Source: Conus ventricosus (lineage: Eukaryota; Mollusca; Gastropoda; Neogastropoda; Conidae). From it: DNA of 64,000 bases. The notes beneath the pieces were generated by a model that ran no database searches, had not been told where the DNA came from, and saw only the letters and a list, made by a program, of their open reading frames with translations. A program made the position numbers and the translations under genes. This document shows positions 59,935 to 64,000 of the stretch, in pieces (the stretch's first letter is position 1; each line of letters opens with the position of its first letter). Location of the stretch: NCBI GenBank assembly GCA_018398815.1, contig CM031607.1, positions 81,692,470 through 81,756,469 of the forward strand. Direction: 5' to 3'.

Positions 59935-60252
59935 TTACTACTACTATACTATCTCTCTCTGCATACTGCACGATGCTGCTGCTCCTACTACTACTACTAC
60001 TACTACAACTACTCTACTACACTACTACTACACTACTACTACTACTTACTGCAGCTGCTGCTACTACACGCTACACTCTCTCTACTACAACTACCTACTG
60101 CTGCTGCTCTGCTGGCGCGCTACACTATGCTATACGCTACTACTGCTCCCTACTACACTACTACTACACTACTACTACTACTACTACAAAAAGAAGATGA
60201 AGAAGAAGAAGAGAAGAAGAAAGAAGAAGAAGAAGAAGAAGAAGAAGAAGAA
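59935..60252. repeat. (CTA)n/(CTG)n array followed by (GAA)n
   Basis: CTA units with CTG and CAC variants from about 59,935 to 60,187, then AAG/GAA units to 60,252. It directly precedes the start of the CR1/L2-like LINE. Confidence 0.93.
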
Positions 60253-60269
60253 ACGGGGGTGAAGGTCGG

Positions 60270-60900
60270 GTCGCCTTGCAGGCACGTCCGATCTTAGCTC
60301 CGTCATTTTTCATCGTTTTCATGTGGTTTGACTGTGGAAACAGTTTTGGATATTTGTTAGAGTGCTGTATGAGGGATTGGTGTTGGATTATGTGTGCTCC
60401 ACTTCACGTCAGGACGATGTTCTTCTTCATGATTCTATCGGTGAGATTTTCCTTTTGAATCAGCGTGGCAGTCCGCCATTTTCGCTGGCATCCCCGGCAA
60501 ATTGCACATGCTCACGACCCATTTTTAAACCGTCCCACGCTGCCGCTAGCCGAAAACTACGTGAGCACGGAGGCGCTTCGTACACTGAACCGTGGTCGTG
60601 CCTGCCACCTTATAACGAAATCAGCTGTTGGCATGAAAACAACAACGGCGCACACCGTGACCTCGACCCCGATCTGATCAGTCGTTTGAAAGAACTGTCT
60701 ATTGGTTACCGCCCTGCCACGCCACGATCGTCCCGAGGTGGAAACCAGAAAACGCCGGCAGATTCCTGTAGTTATCAGTCAAAAACATTCTACAACCAAC
60801 ATTTCTTCTGTCACTGTTTTCGACTCCCCCCTCAGCTCCCCTGAGTGTCGACCGCGCTGACCTGTCTTCGGGTGCCAACCTCGAGAATTTGATAGCGGTT
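60270..60900 (+). pseudogene. CR1/L2-like LINE, 5' region with Arg-rich pre-endonuclease segment
   Basis: No host gene signal. Frames give HRDLDPDLISRLKELSIGYR and a PRHRSSRGG-like basic stretch (about 60,657-60,750). In CR1/L2-type elements an (R/K)LR..GI.YRP..RG.RGG(R/K) segment commonly lies before the endonuclease. PNQLCVCHLNARFVRGNA begins at about 60,915 and leads into the endonuclease. The start of the element is uncertain; I place it after the GAA array. Frames switch at least twice. Confidence 0.5.
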
Positions 60901-60909
60901 CCTGTACAG

Positions 60910-61720
60910 GCTCTGATCTTCCTAATCAGCTCTGTGTCTGTCACCTGAATGCCCGTTTTGTTCGTGGTAATGCCCTTAAAACACGTCAGAAAGCACTGCG
61001 ATCGCTGACTTCATGACCGATTACGACGTGGACATTATGATTGTCAGAAACGTGGCTTCGTGAGTCAGGTGATGAGAGTAAATGTGCTGATTTGACCCCC
61101 CCGGGTTTAAACTCTACAATTTTTCCCCCCGTGAACTTGGTGCCACGGGCCCAAGAGGGGTGGTGGGATTATGCTGATCATCAAAGAGTGTCTCGTTCTT
61201 ACTGCCACGTCAATTCCACCTTCCCTTCTCCCACACCACTTTTGAAGTGGCTGAGCTACTTCTGACTTTGCAAAATCAACGAATCCGTCTGCTGTGTGTG
61301 TATGGGACCCCGCCCAGTAAAGGAACAAACTGCTTTGTTTCAAGATTCTACGAAGATTTCCCTGATTTCCTTGACTTTGCCGCCACGCGTGACGCGATCT
61401 TTGATCATCGGTGATTTTTAATGTTCACTACGACGACTCGAGTGATCCCAGAGCTAGGAGGTTTCAGAAACTCTTAGAGACGTGGGCCTTTCTCAGGCCA
61501 TCGATGAACCCACTTATCCAGCAAGTGGTCACTTTCTTGATTTTGTGATTTTTTCGTGACACTGACGGTCTTTTGCACTCTGCTAAGTTTTTTGTTATGA
61601 TTGATGTCTGATCACTATAGTCTAGTGTGCCATCTCAGTGTTCCAAAGCAAAAGTCGGAAACCCCAATTCAAATGTGTTCGTGCCATTCAAAATCGACCC
61701 TGCTGATTTTTTCTCATGAC
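60910..61720 (+). pseudogene. CR1/L2-like LINE ORF2, APE-type endonuclease relic
   Basis: Motif order of an apurinic-like endonuclease, scattered over three frames: HLNARFVRGNA.K (about 60,937; equivalent to N.RS...K), LSETWL (61,041-61,058; catalytic E), then a GGGIMLI-like segment (about 61,158). GDF-NVHYDD (about 61,414-61,437, with a frameshift inside the GDFN box), SGHFLDFVI (about 61,520-61,550) and an SDH-like ISDHYSLV segment (about 61,605-61,627) follow. Catalytic E, D/N and H positions can all be located, but no single frame contains them, so no functional enzyme can be made from this sequence as written. Confidence 0.72.
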
Positions 61721-62270
61721 ATCGCCAACATTATCACGCCTGACGTAAACACTTACTGATTTGAACATTGGTCTTAGAAAAGTTTTGGATAAGCAGCGCC
61801 TGTATGTCAGCGGACGGTACACTGGCGTCGCCCGGCTCCGTGGTACAACTCAATTGCACCTGAGCTGCGAATATTGAAACGCGAGCGACGTCGAGCCGAG
61901 CGGCGCTGGGTATCATCTAGACTGACAATACACAAGCAAATTTCGATCTGCCAAACAGAAAGTCGTACAGTTTGTCCATCAAGCCAAAACCGCATTTTAT
62001 TTTCTTCTAAAGTTGCAGCAGCATCCTCGTGTAAAGAACTGTTTAAAAACTGTCACTAGCATGTTGGGTAAGGCTGCAAGTGTTGTAATGCCGTCCACTC
62101 ATGAGCCGTCACAGCTTCCTGGTCTGTTTTCTCAGTTTTTTTGGGCCCATAAAATTCAGACAATTCGAAACGCTTTCTCCCCATCCTCAGATATTTCAGA
62201 TCAGTCTGTTGTTTTAACGGTACCACACTCTGTGAGTTCCTGCCAGTGTCGAGCAGACTTTTTCGTAAAA
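61721..62270 (+). pseudogene. CR1/L2-like LINE ORF2, linker between endonuclease and reverse transcriptase
   Basis: RRRAERRW (about 61,890) begins the typical basic linker (R..ER.WR). VKNCLKTVTSMLGK (about 62,031) and LPGLFSQFFWAHKIQTIRN (about 62,112-62,168) correspond to the LAE.F..FF..KI..IR region that precedes the polymerase. The last stretch is continuously open for 120 codons (62,013-62,375). Confidence 0.7.
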
Positions 62271-63200
62271 ATCATCACACAGTCTGCGAAAACATCCTGT
62301 GACCTTGACCCCATTCCCACCCCACTCCTCTTTGAACACCTTGACTCTCTCCTTCCTACCATCACAAAATTCTAAACGATCCCTGTCTTCTGCACAGTCC
62401 CACTGACTTTAAGACCGCCCTTGTTAAACCTCTACTCAAGAAAAGCAGTCTTGATCCCAACGTTTTTAAAAAATTACAGACCCATCTCAAATCTTCCTTT
62501 CCTACCCAAAAATTTCTTGAGAAAGTCATTCTTCAACAGCTCTCTGACCATCTGGCCTCAAACAACCTCCACACCACATCAGTCAGCCTATCGCCCTGGG
62601 CACGCACGGAGACCACCATCCTTCGCATTCTCAATGAATTCTAATTCCTTAGACGAAAACAAAATTTCTGTCCTTCTTTGCTAGATCTTTCGGCAGCCTT
62701 TGACACCATAGACCATGAAATCCTTCTCTCGTTTGAAATACACATGTGGCATCAGGGAAACAGCTTTAAATTGGTTTCGTTCTTATCTTCTAGATAGGAA
62801 ACAGTCATTCAAGTAGTGACCACCGTTCTGATGAATCTAACCTCCAATTTGGAGTGCCTCAGGATCCGTGCTGGGACCTGTCCTCTTTATTTTGTACACC
62901 ACTCCATTGTCTAATGTCATCCACGGCCATTCCGTTTCAACACGAATGGTTTGCGGCGATACTCAGCTGCTCCATTCCTCTGTCATCGGACTACTCACCC
63001 CTTGTTTCACTCTTCAATCTTTTTACTTCTGATATTGAGACCTGGATGTCAGCAAATAAGCTTAAATTAAACTGTGAGAAGACTGAAGCCATCCGTTTTT
63101 TAAAGCGGTCACACCCAATGGCCCTGATCCGCCCCCTTCTTCTTTGACATTAGGTTCCAGCACTATTGAATTTTCAAACATGTCGTGCCCTTTGGGTGTT
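62271..63200 (+). pseudogene. CR1/L2-like LINE ORF2, reverse transcriptase relic
   Basis: KTSCDLDPIPTPLL (about 62,297), VKPLLKKSSLDPN split by a shift (about 62,428), NYRPISNLPFLPK (about 62,472-62,512), QSAYRPGH (62,579-62,602), LDLSAAFDTIDHEIL (62,682-62,726; motif A aspartate present), and FGVPQ (62,849) before a shifted GSVLGP-like piece. The catalytic box at 62,950-62,960 reads TTTGCGGCGAT, i.e. FADD with one base missing, followed in the next frame by DTQL. The palm end WMSANKLKLNCEKTEAI is at 63,045-63,096. Clade assignment to the CR1/L2 group rests on this motif wording and on the C-terminal tail; Jockey-like alternatives are less likely. Confidence 0.78.
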
Positions 63201-63791
63201 CTCCTTGATATGACCTCCGATGAAACACATGTCACAAAATTTGTCATTAGCCTACATGGAACTTAAACGAATTGCTGCTATTCGACCCTATTCACTGAAG
63301 ACGCCACAAAAACTCTCGTTTCATCATACATCCTTTCAAGGCTGATTACTGCAACTGTGTTCTCCTTGGCTGTCCCTCAACTGTCATCCAACCCCCCAAT
63401 GTGTACAGAACTCTGCAGCCCGTCTCATTTGCAAATCTCCTAGGACCCAACCCTGCAGCCCTCTCCTGAAAAAGTTGCACTGCTCCCCGTTGAAGAAAGA
63501 ATTAAATACAAATTTTTGTTGTCTCTGCTTCAAGTTTTTCACTGGCGATGCCCCTGCCTATCTATCCGATCTCCTTCAAGTATATGTCCCATCAGGGACG
63601 CTCCGCTCCTCCACCGACACTAGGACCTTCCGCTTTCCCCAGTTACCGCCCCCACGTAAACAGCATGGCGAACGAGCTTTCTCATACGCAGCTCCCAAAC
63701 TCTGGAATAAACTCCCCTATGACTTAAGACATTCTCAAACCTTTTTTTCCTTCAAAACCCCCCTGAAAACCTACCTTTTCAAACAATACTA
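63201..63791 (+). pseudogene. CR1/L2-like LINE ORF2, C-terminal domain, intact end
   Basis: After frameshifted SRLDYCNCVLLG-like (about 63,338-63,372) and QNSAARLI (about 63,410) pieces, a continuous frame from 63,475 to a TAA at 63,789 reads HCSPLKKEL, FKFFTGDAPAYLSDLL, LRSSTDTRTFRFP and ERAFSYAAPKLWNKLPYDL, ending FKTPLKTYLF. This 105-codon tail is the well-known conserved end of CR1/L2-type ORF2 proteins (LP...RI.FK.......G.AP.YL..L......LRS......P......R.FS..AP.LWN.LP......F...LK..LF). It is the best preserved coding stretch in the window. Confidence 0.85.
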
Positions 63792-64000
63792 AGAAACAGT
63801 CATTACCAGATATTTTGATTGACTTTTGTTATTTTGTGGATTGCTTAGTAGTTTGTGCTTGTTGCGGCTGTTGGGGTTTGTTGTGTCTGTGCGTGAGAGT
63901 GTGTGTGCGCGTGGGAGAGAATGAGAGAGAGCCTTTGTTTTTCATTTCGAGCCGTTTTTTTTTCAATGCATTTTCTTTACATTTAGCAATTGCATTTTTT
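63792..64000 (+). other. CR1/L2-like LINE 3' UTR, cut by window end
   Basis: Follows the ORF2 stop; T/G-rich with a short GT/GA repeat (about 63,880-63,935). The element's 3' terminus is outside the window. Confidence 0.55.

Noticed and set aside
59495..60200. Pro/Ser- and Leu/Thr-rich ORFs
   Set aside because: Products of C-rich pyrimidine sequence and the CTA array.

Overview
This window looks like nuclear genomic DNA of a marine invertebrate, most likely a mollusc (probably a gastropod). I see no bacterial features: no operons, no ribosome binding sites and no long intact ORFs. Coding traces are short exons bounded by splice-like signals (a C-type lectin-like gene at the left edge, an LDL-receptor class A relic near 37 kb) and many decayed retrotransposons (RNase H-bearing LINE, RLE-like LINE, DIRS-like, Tx1/L1-like, CR1/L2-like). 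Between them lie very dense (CA)n, (CT)n/(GA)n and trinucleotide microsatellites. The taxonomic guess rests on family flavour only; no database was searched.

Layout. 0.6-3.8 kb: C-type lectin-like exons separated by microsatellite-filled introns. 5.4-28.2 kb: a block whose base composition and homopolymer runs are abnormal and which reads as unpolished or gap-filled assembly; ORFs there are not trustworthy. Part of it (about 23.25-25.54 kb) is a distorted copy of the clean sequence at about 28.2-30.24 kb. 31.6-32.7 kb: RNase H end of a LINE. 33.5-36.5 kb, minus strand: a tRNA-derived SINE directly downstream of an RLE-type LINE relic. 36.9-37.2 kb: LDLa relic. 38-45 kb: microsatellite fields and degenerate GTCGC/GCGAC minisatellite clusters. 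45.6-48.1 kb, minus strand: DIRS-like relic (reverse transcriptase, RNase H, tyrosine recombinase). 50.2-59.0 kb: Tx1/L1-like LINE (ORF1 and ORF2), with ORF2 split by a 2,088-bp LTR-like insertion flanked by GTTAA duplications. 60.3-64.0 kb: CR1/L2-like LINE, nearly full length but frameshifted, running out of the window.

There is no cooperative gene system here. The main content is layered transposon debris, one partial host gene, one dispersed minisatellite family seen at four sites, and a serious assembly-quality problem that a user of this sequence should know about. Nearly every retroelement reading frame outside the bad block also carries single-base frameshifts, from age, residual indel error, or both.
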